Below are positions 9,362 through 18,949 of a stretch of 21,982 nucleotides of DNA, one piece after another (the stretch's first letter is position 1; each line of letters begins with the position of its first letter). The notes below the pieces were generated by a model that did no database searches, was not told the origin of the DNA, and worked only from the letters and a program-made list of their open reading frames with translations. A program made the translations under genes and the position numbers. The stretch spans positions 508,370 through 530,351 of the forward strand of contig NW_003120924.1 of NCBI RefSeq assembly GCF_000003605.2. Direction: 5' to 3'. This stretch comes from Saccoglossus kowalevskii. Its lineage: Eukaryota > Hemichordata > Enteropneusta > Harrimaniidae.

Positions 9362-12345
9362 GTACCTGATCAGTGCTACGCCACCATGGTTGTCCCTGGT
9401 TTGAGCTAAACCAACATGGCTGTAACTGGTTTGAGCTAAACCTACATGGTTGTAACTAGTTTGATCTAAACCAACATGGTTGTCCCTGGTTTGAGCTAAA
9501 CCTAGATGGTTGTAACTGGTTTGAGCTAAACCAACATGGTTGTCCCTGGTTTGAGCTAAACTTACATGGTTGTAACTGGTTTGAGCTAAACCTAGATGGT
9601 TGTACCTGGTTTGAGCTAAACCTACATGGTTGTGCCTGGTTTGAGCTAAACCTACATGGTTGTACCTGGTTTGAGCTAAACCTACATGGTTGTACCTGGT
9701 TTGAGCTAAACCTACATGGTTGTAACTGGTTTGAGCTAAACATACATGGTTGTACCTGGTTTGAGCTAAACATACATAGTTGTGCCTGGTTTGAGCTAAA
9801 CCTACATGGTTGTACCTGGTTTGAGCTAAACCTACATGGTTGTAACTGGTTTGAGCTAAACATACATGGTTGTGCCTGGTTTGAACTAAACCAACATGGT
9901 TGTAACTGGTTTGAGATAAACCTACATGGTTGTAACTGGTTTGAGCTAAACCAACATGGTTGTAACTGGTTTGAGCTAAACCAACATGGTTGTAACTGGT
10001 TTGAACTAAACCTACATGGTTGTAACTGGTTTGAGCTAAACTAACATGGTTGTAACTGGTTTGAGCTAAACCAACATGGTTGTAACTGGTTTGAGCTAAA
10101 TCAACATGGTTGTAACTGGTTTGAGATAAACCTACATGGTTGTAACTGGTTTGAGCTAAACCAACATGGTTGTCTCTGGGTTGAGCTAAACCTACATGTT
10201 GTCCCTGGTTTGAGCTAAACATACATAGTTGTGCCTGGTTTGAGCTAAACCAACATGGTTGTAACTGGTTTGAGCTAAACCAACATGGTTGTAACTGGTT
10301 TGAGCTAAATCAACATGGTTGTAACTGATTTGAGATAAACTAACATAGTTGTCCCTGGTTTGAGATAAACCTACATGGTTGTAACTGGTTTGAGCTAAAC
10401 CAACATGGTTGTAACTGGTTTGAGCTAAACCAACATGGTTGTGCCTGGTTTGAACTAAACCAACATGGTTGTAACTGGTTTGAGCTAAACCAACATGGTT
10501 GTAACTGGTTTGAGCTAAACCAACATGGTTGTAACTGGTTTGAGCTAAACCAACATGGTTGTAACTGGTTTGAGCTAAATCAACATGGTTGTAACTGGTT
10601 TGAGATAAACTAACATGGTTATACACATGTACCTGGTTTGAGCTAAACCAACATGGTTGTAACTGATTTGAGATAAACTAACATAGTTGTACCTGGTTTG
10701 AGCTAAACCAACGTGGTTGTGCCTGGTTTGAACTAAACCAACATGGTTGTAACTGGTTTGAGCTAAACCAACATGGTTGTAACTGGTTTGAGCTAAACCA
10801 ACATGGTTGTAACTGGTTTGAGCTAAATCAACATGGTTGTAACTGGTTTGAGCTAAACCAACATGGTTGTAACTGGTTTGAGCTAAATCAACATGGTTGT
10901 AACTGGTTTGAGCTAAACCAACATGGTTGTAACTGGTTTGAGCTAAACCAACATGGTTTAACTGGTTTGAGCTAAGCCAACATGGTTGTAACTGGTTTGA
11001 GCTAAATCAACATGGTTGTAACTGGTTTGAGATAAACTAACATGGTTGTACCTGGTTTGAGCTAAACCAACATGGTTGTAACTGGTTTGAGCTAAATCAA
11101 CATGGTTGTAACTGGTTTGGGATAAACTAACATGGTTGTACCTGGTTTGAGCTAAACCAACATGGTTGTAACTGGCTTGAGATAAACCTACATGGTTGTA
11201 ACTGGCTTGAGATAAACCTACATGGTTGTACCTGGTTTGAGCTAAACCAACATGGTTGTAACTGGTTTGAGCTAAACCAACATGGTTGTAACTGGTTTGA
11301 GCTAAACCAACATGGTTGTAACTGGTTTGAGATGAACTAACATGGTTGTACCTGGTTTGAGATAAACTAACATGGTTGTACCTGGTTTGAGCTAAACCAA
11401 CATGGTTGTAACTGGTTTGAGATAAACCTACATGGTTGTAACTGGTTTGAGATAAACCTACATGGTTGTAACTGGTTCGAGATAAACTAACATGGTTGTA
11501 ACTGGTTTGAGCTAAACCAACATGGTTGTAACTGGTTTGAGATAAACCAACATGGTTGTAACTGGTTTGAGATAAACCTACATGGTTGTAACTGGTTCGA
11601 GCTAAACCAACATGGTTGTACCTGGTTTGAGCTAAACCAACATGGTTGTAACTGGTTCGAGCTAAACCAACATGGCTGTACCTGGTTTGAGCTAAACCAA
11701 CATGGTTGTAACTGGTTTGAGCTAAACCTACATGGTTGTACCTGGTTTGAGCTAAACATACATAGTTGTGCCTGGATTGAGCTAAACCAACATGGTTGTA
11801 ACTGGTTTGAGCTAAACCAACATGCGTGTAACTGGTTTGAGCTAAACCAGCATGGTTGTAACTGGTTCGAGCTAAACCAGCATGGCTGTAACTGGTTCGA
11901 GCTAAACCTATATGGCTGTACCTGGTTCGAGCTAAATCAACATGGTTGTAACTGGTTTGAGCTAAACCAACATGGTTGTAACTGGTTTGTGCTAAACCTA
12001 CATGGTTGTAACTGGTTTGAGCTAAACCAACATGGTTGTAACTGGTTTGAGCTAAACCTACATGGTTGTAACTGGTTTGAGCAAAACCAACATGGTTGTA
12101 ACTGGTTTGAGCAAAACCAACATGGTTGTAACTGGTTTGAGCTAAACCTGGATGGTTGTACCTGGTTTGAGCTAAACCAACATGGTTGTACCTGGTTTGA
12201 GCTAAACCTAGATGGTTGTACCTGGTTTTAGCTAAACCTACATGTTGAACCTGGTCAGATATATACCTTAATGTTGTATCTGGTCGGGGATATACCTCCA
12301 TGGTTGTATCTGGTCAGTACTATACCTCCATGTCTATAACTCATT
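9362..12345. repeat. 30-bp minisatellite array, about 98 units, inside the PLPP6-like intron
   Basis: The plus-strand consensus unit is TGTAACTGGTTTGAG followed by CTAAACCAACATGGT. Units run head to tail with almost no drift from 9391 to about 12240. Diverged units flank the array at 9362-9390 and 12241-12345 (the latter read TATCTGGTCAG...ATATACCTC). Variants concentrate at a few sites: GTAAC/GTACC/GTGCC/GTCCC, GAGCT/GAGAT/GAACT, and CCAAC/CCTAC/CTAAC/TCAAC/CATAC. Single-base deletions near 10196 and 10957 and an insertion near 10621 break the phase. Because 30 is divisible by 3, long frames stay open on the minus strand, giving decapeptide repeats such as SYNHVGLAQT over 9332-10222, 10192-10626 and 10958-12301. 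I regard these as by-products: two minus frames are open at once, and the array lies in an intron of a recognisable gene. Confidence 0.95.
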
Positions 12346-12539
12346 TGGTTTATTTTGTTACCTCCAGTATATTACCCGTAATATACATCACACGCAAATA
12401 TCGAAATGAATGCTTGATCAACAATGTTCACACACGTGTCAGAACCGGATTGATGTTGGTGTACTTTTGTATATGCTTAAATGCGTTTCATGACTAGTAT
12501 TCAAACATCTAATTCCAAATATGGCATTACATTCTTGTT

Positions 12540-12692
12540 CCAAGTATTATGTTGCATTATTGATTTCTGGAAAAGTTGCACAAAAAGCAGAATTCATTAT
12601 TTATCCATATAAATATATTTACTTGTACAATTTCTACATTTAATGTTGTTTAAAACCTTTTTGGCGGAATAAATTTCATTCATTCATTCATT
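12540..12692 (+). mobile_element. Possible LINE or SINE 3' end with (CATT)4 tail
   Basis: The segment ends TTTTTGGCGGAATAAATTTC followed by CATT repeats (12677-12692). An AATAAA-containing 3' UTR closed by CATT repeats is typical of CR1/L2-like element tails. No coding part is visible upstream, because the 30-base minisatellite begins about 200 bases before, so only the 3' end may remain. It lies antisense within the PLPP6-like intron. Confidence 0.4.
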
Positions 12693-13233
12693 TACAAACA
12701 GGACAAAGCAAGAATGCCACGCATGAACGCTACAAATGTAAATCGGCTAAACGTAATAAATGGTCCGTGCTGATATCAAAGCCGAACCAAGACATTTTGC
12801 ATGTGAACGACTCTATACTTCAACTTCAAGGTGGCTGAAACAACTTACAATGGAAGAGTGCTTGGCACGTTAGTTTCATATATGTCTCAATAGGATTAAA
12901 CACATACATAGGGTAGCACGTCTACATATTATTTTACTTATGCATGGTTTCAACTGATGAAGTTAACTTTCGAATTCAAAGTGTATTACCGTTGCCATTC
13001 ACCACACGCATCGCAAATGAAAACTACAAGCCGATAACTGTGGTTAAAGATAATTAATACTTGCTCGTATTTTGAGAAAACTTGTCTGGCAGACTTGTCT
13101 ACCGTGAAAATTGATACACGGGATTTTCTTCTGAGGTGTCAAAAAACACAGCTATGCAATGCTCAAGTTTGACGGTGATACGATTGCCGTCCGCACGTAT
13201 AATTCAAATATGTTATAATGAAAGTAAATGCAC

Positions 13234-13642
13234 CTGATAAAATGTTCACCATGAATTGTTCAATTTCGGCGTCCGTTGTGACCACGATCACCACCAAAGC
13301 AACAAAGATCCACAACAAACCGTGGCCGACAATTTCAAGTATTTTCAACGGTCGTCTGAGTTTCGACCATTTTGAGCCTTCACGGCAACATATGCTCACA
13401 ACGTTGGTTAATTCAATGTCCGTGGCAATCAGCTCTTGCCATGCATTCGATATACATCGTTCGGGGGTCTTTCGTGTCCCGACCATTGTGGTGGCAATGT
13501 TATCATTAACTGCGACAGGAATGGCATCGTAATCCAAATGACTGTGAGTGATTCTACCGAGCATGATAGCGTTGTTAAAACCAGAATAGTTCGGTGCTTG
13601 GCTGTTAAGCGAGTGTACACGTTTTGATCTAATAATGTTCAT
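13234..13642 (-). CDS. PLPP6-like: PLPP6-like PAP2 phosphatase, coding exon 1 (residues 1-136 and first base of codon 137)
   Basis: This is the N-terminal exon of a membrane phosphatase of the PAP2 superfamily. It holds a hydrophilic N-terminal tail (about residues 1-64). The conserved segment beginning near residue 68 (AWQELIATDIELT) is followed by LRRPLKILEIVGHG (residues 95-108), which resembles the region before the first membrane helix in animal PLPP6. A hydrophobic helix spans about 103-122, and a second one begins near 128 and is completed by exon 2. The ATG at 13642-13640 is the first in frame, because an in-frame TGA lies five codons upstream. The exon ends TTATCAG before GTGCAT, a good donor, in phase 1. 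Joining to the acceptor at 7316 completes an Ala codon and the second helix. A CAG just before the start (ACTTTCCAG, then GATT, then the ATG) could be the acceptor of a 5' UTR intron; this is inference. The family acts in the ER and nuclear envelope on presqualene and other isoprenoid diphosphates. Confidence 0.82.
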
Positions 13643-14247
13643 AATCCTGGAAAGTCATGACGTAATTATGACACGACGGTTTGCATCTGGCAATAAATCA
13701 ACTGCGAAATACTGTCGTTACTGGGTATGGGAGAGGGTAGACAATCGCCCGCACTTCATCGTGATAATGAAAAAGCTGAGATTATCAAGAAGGTGTATGC
13801 GCGTAACGTTCCATAGGGACTATTGACCACACTGTCCGCGCTGTGGGAAAAATCCTTATTGATTTTTAAGCACTCAATTAAAAAAGGCCACCGGTACGTG
13901 CGTCGTGTTTGAGTCCGTTTGTAAATTAAATTTGTTCCCAAACAGACTGTTAAAAAGCAGTTTCTGATTGGTGTCCTGATTTTGAAAAAGGTTTTATTAT
14001 AAATGACAAACGAGATGTTGAATTTAAATCTGTTATTTTATTGCAATACCTCTGTTATGGGATATGTTTTTTTTTTTTAAAAAGGTAAGGTAAAATTACA
14101 AGCGACATTATTCAGGAATGATGCGATTATTTTAGCAGTTTATACAAGAAATTTTATGCTGATCAGAATGATCACAATTTTTTTTAAATCAGTTGAAAAA
14201 AGCTTTATTAATTAATCAGTTTATCAATAGAAAGAGATAATGTATGC
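13643..14247. other. Upstream flank of the PLPP6-like gene; promoter or 5' UTR expected
   Basis: The promoter and 5' leader of the minus-strand gene should lie here or further right. I see no TATA box or initiator that I would defend. The possible UTR acceptor just before the start codon suggests the transcription start may be further away. Confidence 0.4.
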
Positions 14248-15162
14248 TTTAAGGTAGAGATGCAGTTCACCTGACAGGTATTTTAATTAGTTAATTAGGA
14301 AACCAAGATGACGTCCCTTGTCCACAAAACTATATATTTTCGGAAAGCTTATTGTATGAATTTTAAAATTTTGTTAGTATTTTTTTATGGACACTGTAGT
14401 TTGAAATATGCAAAAAAATGTGCTTTTTTGGTCAAAAGTGATTTAAAAAAAATTAGCTTATAAACCATTCAAAATTGGTTTACGGGTACATCTGTTTACT
14501 GTGAAGAAAGTGCTGTCTTGAAAAAAATCTACCAGTTGTCAATTTTGCAGGGCAGCAGCTCAAATTTCATTATTTCAAGTTTATGCATAAATTAACACTC
14601 AGGCTAGTTGTCTGTATGATTGTTGTAACACTGTTCAACCAAAAACAATGCCCCAACGGCGTTTTGAAGATAAACACATTGTCAATCATTTGTGAAAATT
14701 TAAAAACAAAAGGTCAAAGCGTCTAGGAGCTACTTTTTTTAAAGTTCTGGAATGTGCACTAACAAGAAGCTGAGATAATTGCTAATTTGCATAACAATTC
14801 ACTCAGTAAGAATTTTGCTAATGCTCATAATTAAAATGGCTGTAACAGTTCCAAATTTAAATGTATTATCGTTTTGTTAAAAGTTAAATATAATGCATAA
14901 TATGGAGATCCCGTCATTTCTTTTTTCACCACGTTTCTTTTTTTATTATTTATGTATAGCCTTGCTAAATCTAGCTAAGCATTCAAAAAAGATAATGTTT
15001 GCACCTGTTATTTATATTTTAAAATCCTTTTTTGAGTATGTTCCACTATTCATAATTCTACAAAATTTTAACAGTCTATAGCCAAGACTGTTTGGATAAT
15101 GAAAAGCAAAAAAAAAAAAAATTCACTCCCAAGTGCCCACAAACATGCAAATCTACCTTAAA
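14248..15162. mobile_element. Inverted-repeat element (about 915 bp), TTAA-bounded
   Basis: TTTAAGGTAGAGATGCA (14248-14264) and the inverse of the right end, TTTAAGGTAGATTTGCA (15162-15146), match at 15 of 17 positions. TTAA lies at each end (14249-14252 and 15158-15161), which would fit a TTAA duplication as in piggyBac-type insertion. A TA duplication cannot be excluded. The interior is very AT-rich with poly-A and poly-T tracts and no credible ORF, so it would be non-autonomous. The terminal match is short, so chance remains possible. Confidence 0.5.
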
Positions 15163-15299
15163 TGAACTTAAAGCGTACAAAGCACCGGGGTCTAAAGGAA
15201 GATAGCTTAGAATGTATGTGAATTTCACTCCAGTATGAACAAATGCCTAGCTGCGATGAAAGTAATATCTCAATGCGGTCAGCTATTGGCCGTAAATGT

Positions 15300-15860
15300 T
15301 GATTCAATTCAATTCGTTTATTTAAAATCAGTTTGAAATATCTAGCCAAAGGCTAATATCACTGACTACTAAAAATTACATCAAACAAAAGCAAAAATTA
15401 CAAACATCAAACACAGAGAAAAACAACAGTAAGACTTCACAAATAATTAATTGTTTAAGTAATTAAATATCCTAAAATGATGGTGACCACAATGACACCA
15501 TTTGCTTAAAAGAATATAAATCATTGCACTCCTTCATTCGGTTAGGAAGCGAGTTCCACATTTTAGCACCATAATAAGACAATGACTACAGTCTATAGCG
15601 TTTTGTCCTTGGTCGCTTTAACTTTAGTTGATGAGAATTTCTCAAATTGTACGTTACATTTTTCTCCTTGTATAAATACCAAATAAAAGATGGGGGAGAG
15701 TTTGTTCACACTTTTATAAACTTGATTAAGTATGTCACGATTCCTGGACATCTCCAGTGTTTGTAGTCCAGCACGTTCCAATAAAGTTTGATAGCTGATA
15801 GATAGATTGGTTGGTTGCCATCGTATAGCATATAAAGTATTATATTTATCGCGACGGTTA
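15300..15860 (-). mobile_element. LINE relic of a second type (WNSLP-FK terminus) with 3' tail
   Basis: Reading the minus strand gives ISYQTLLERAGLQTLEMSRN, then RDILNQVYKSVNKLSP (about 15790-15680). After a stop and a frameshift comes YYGAKMWNSLPNRMKECNDL followed by YSFKQM (about 15570-15490). The pattern of a short leucine-rich block, then WNSLP and a following SFK, is the usual end of CR1/L2/Jockey-like ORF2 proteins. About 180 bases further the strand reads AAATAAACGAATTGAATTGA, the kind of short-repeat tail such elements carry. It differs from the other two relics, so at least two LINE lineages are present. Confidence 0.65.
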
Positions 15861-15872
15861 TAAAGTATATGC

Positions 15873-16225
15873 GTGTTTCACATCTGCATAAATTTAAATG
15901 TGTAATGAGATATTACAAGCATTCTATCTAGACATTAGTTGGGTAGCATATAAACTGGCCAATGAACATAGAGTATTTTATTTCCCGAGACGCTCACGGC
16001 GCACAGTGTGTTTACGACGTCTGCATAAATGTGATCGATAAGATATTACTAGCATTGTATCTAGGCATTAGTTGAGGAGTTATAAGCTGCCATAAACATT
16101 ATGAGTATTCTCTAGAAGCTTGACACAGTGTTTGTGGGTAACGTGTGCATAAATGTGAATAGGTAATGGGATATTACTAGCATTGTAGCTCGATATTAGT
16201 GGGGTGTGTAGAAAGAATAAACAAT
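15873..16225. repeat. Three-copy tandem repeat, 120-135 bp unit
   Basis: Units begin GTGTTT at 15873, 16008 and 16128. Each contains CTGCATAAAT or GTGCATAAAT, then GATATTAC(A/T)AGCATT and TAT(C)TAG(A/G)CATTAGT or its variant. Between them are a less conserved AACATNNNGAGTATT and a CACAGT junction. Divergence among copies suggests an old duplication. There is no coding signal. It directly abuts the LINE relic ending near 15860. Confidence 0.75.
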
Positions 16226-18949
16226 ATATTCAAGGGTTGCCACATATTTGCATATTTGTAGGTGTTTATAATATACTATTTATTTTAATGCAAAATTTTC
16301 CAAAACAGCCATATTATAAAGAACATTATACGTTATGTTAAAGAGATAATGTGGATGACAGGGCACATCCGTACGACGTATTATAGTTAAACACATCATT
16401 TTCTACAACTGTAATGGTTAATATTTTTCAGATATTTATAATTTATCTGGATAAAATGGGCGTCAAATCATATGGCCAGAACTCAATCGTCGTAAAGATT
16501 TATTCTCCAATATACGTCTATATTGTTCTGCCGATAATGTTATAAAATATAGATCTTCCTGATAGATAGGTCGGGATAGCTCAGTCAGAGCGAGGCAGAG
16601 TTAGTTAAGTAGGGCGAGGAAGGGTTCGTCCGGTCGGGGAGAAAAAAAGGAGCAGTCAAATCATGGTTCAACCGGGACGGGCAGTAGTAGATTTCGCGGT
16701 CACATGACTTTCGCGTTCACCCCTCGTTAACGCAATTTATATTTATTTTTCAAGAATTTTTCATCAGAATCGCAACAGACTGCAAGAAAGTCTATCCGGA
16801 TGGCGGTGTTTTTAACATATTAGGTTAATTGCTTGCCAAACCTATGAAAATATGTTTACAATATTTGTTTCGTATTTGCACGATTAATATTGCTCAAAAT
16901 TTACAGAGATTGAGACATCGACACGAAGTAGTGTGTGTATGAATGTGAGTATAGCCTGCCATGGTTCATGGCATGTTTGTGTATTCCGTACTTGCATCCC
17001 GACATCAAGAAAGAGCGCCACCAACGTACTTATGTGTTGTGCAGTCCCAGCCTGATTCATGATTACAACGTATTTCCAAGAATAAATCCATTTTCGTTCT
17101 CTTTTCAACTTTGTAATTCTTTTCTGAAAAACAAACAAACAAACAAATCTTTGTGTATAACGCTTAAAAACGTCGGAAAGTCATTCTGAACAAGACATCA
17201 TACATTCATTGCCCATTTGTAAATTTATCTCCAGATGAGCCCACGTATCCCGGCGAAAGACGTCAAATTGTCATAAATTCCTCAATATTGTTCCCAATTA
17301 TATTAATGCCACCAATATTTTCATTTCTATGTACGCTTTGCTATGAGTGTTTACAGTATAATACAAGAGAGAGTATCCTTGTGGTGATATGACAAGAGAG
17401 TCCATAGATACGTCTAGACTCCATGTCTATTCTAGACATTCGAAATGCGTTAAAATTATACCCATCTCCAGTGCAGTAAATATTTTTCCCATTGCTTATT
17501 ACGGTATGAACATTCCCGCTACCGAAATAACAATTAAACTTGAAGTTTTTTTTTCGTTTTTTTCCCCACAAGATATAACGACTTGTTAAAAAACGAACCC
17601 GTGGCTGTTTTCCCCTCTTGAAATAACGTTGTTTATGCTTAAAGAAGGTGCTTATGGAGATTTTCACGTGTTATTTGCTAAATGTATACCCATTTCAAGA
17701 GTCCCTAACCCTAGAAACACGACCCTTTAGCGACACATGCCTATGTGGTCTTCCAAACCTTGTCAATGAAAATCCCCAAGACTAAACTGCAAAGTGCTTG
17801 CGTCGGTCATTATATAAACGATGAGAAATTTACTAATTAATATTACTTAATATTGCAATGGGGAGAGGTATTCACTTCTATTCACACTTCTGATTAGGAC
17901 TGACATGCAAACATTATTGAAAGTTATTATTTTCAGAAAACTATGCTATGAAATGTATGACAATTAATTTAAACTGCCAAGAAAAAATAAACTTTGCGAG
18001 TACACGTACATAGTGGTAACATTCAAATGACTATACAACCTCTCCTGGCAACAGACTAGCACAGCACTATAATGTAATAAAAATGGCTGAAGACATCATA
18101 AATACCCACATATGCTGGTTATATATTGAGTATTAAAACCAAGCTATACCTGAAAGAAAACAGAAACATAAAAACTCCATCAGCGTTTTTGCTATCAACT
18201 GCTGAATATCAGTAATAAAGCCATCGAAATAGGCACACACATAGAACTATTAATAAATGGACCAACAAGGTTTTATTTAAGAAGCTGTCGCTGTGTCGAT
18301 ATGATTTCAATTTATAAATTATAAAACATGTCTTATAAATAAGTTCAAGTTAAAATACACTACATCACGTGTTCTTAGTTTTGTACAAAAATGTATTAAT
18401 TTGGTGGGTATCGGGGCTCACATTATTAATAAAGATCAGAATTAAACAAAAAAGGTTATTATCATTATTACTGTTCTATAACAAACATTTAGTCTGTTTT
18501 TGGACCGAATTATTGGGATGTCTGTCTAGGCCCAAGACAAATGGAGGACCTCAATGTTTCTATCATGATCTATTTGTAGGAATCGGATAGGTATATGCTA
18601 GCCTTTTTGCCACACCTGACATTACTTGCGGGGGAGGGGGAGGCGTAATTTCCCTATCGCTCTATCCTACCAGTTTCCCTCGTAACATATCTCTAGTAGT
18701 GTTGTTTGCATTCAACTGTTGTACATTTGCATAATAAATGCTTTTTACGAGATTCCCACATAACCTTTCACCGACAAATGAATTAGGTTACCATTCCAAT
18801 ACTTGGAAATGACAGAGTCTGCTTACACTGTGAACATTGTAGTTGAACAACATTTTGTAATGATTTCTACCAAACGCAAAGAAACTGTTTGGATGCTGAA
18901 AACATAAATGATAAATTTCATTCAACGGCAATATGGCAATAAAACATTA
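16226..18949. other. Long intergenic stretch with only a SINE-like head
   Basis: Besides the tRNA-like segment near 16571 there is an AAAC run near 17130 and a G-rich GGGGGAGGGGGAGG at about 18631. The open frames at 16884-17189 and 17341-17667 overlap on both strands and show no recognisable family. Confidence 0.5.
16567..16645 (+). mobile_element. tRNA-like SINE head (degenerate)
   Basis: TAGCTCAGTCAGAG (16577-16590) fits a pol III A box and GGTTCGTCC (16623-16631) resembles a B box lacking two bases. The spacing of about 46 bases is near that of a tRNA. The 3' side does not pair with the 5' side as an acceptor stem, and an A-run follows (16642-16648), so a tRNA-derived SINE is more likely than a working tRNA gene. 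No anticodon can be assigned. Confidence 0.4.

Larger units (their letters stand above)
7316..13233 (-). other. Phase-1 intron of the PLPP6-like gene (5,918 bp)
   Basis: The intron is inferred from protein continuity and consensus sites. On the minus strand the donor is CAG/GTGCAT (GT at 13233-13232) and the acceptor is CTCTTACAG (AG at 7317-7316). The flanking codons fuse as S-A-I inside the second membrane helix, with no gap relative to the family. The intron carries two MITE copies (7393-7518 and 7620-7782), a large 30-base minisatellite (9362-12345) and a possible LINE 3' tail near 12692. A cDNA would settle the junction. Confidence 0.8.

Noticed and set aside
9391-12240. CRISPR array
   Set aside because: The 30-base units abut directly with no unique spacers, and the sequence is a eukaryotic intron; it is a minisatellite.
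10958-12301. A 447-codon minus-strand open frame of decapeptide repeats, with similar frames at 9332-10222 and 10192-10626
   Set aside because: The unit length is a multiple of three, so frames without a stop stay open. Two minus frames are open together, single-base indels break them, and they lie inside an intron of a clear gene.
13218-13532. A 104-codon plus-strand open frame
   Set aside because: It is the antisense shadow of PLPP6-like exon 1 and has no family features of its own.
16577-16631. A functional tRNA gene
   Set aside because: The A and B boxes are present but the B box is short, the acceptor arms do not pair and no anticodon loop can be assigned; a SINE is more likely.
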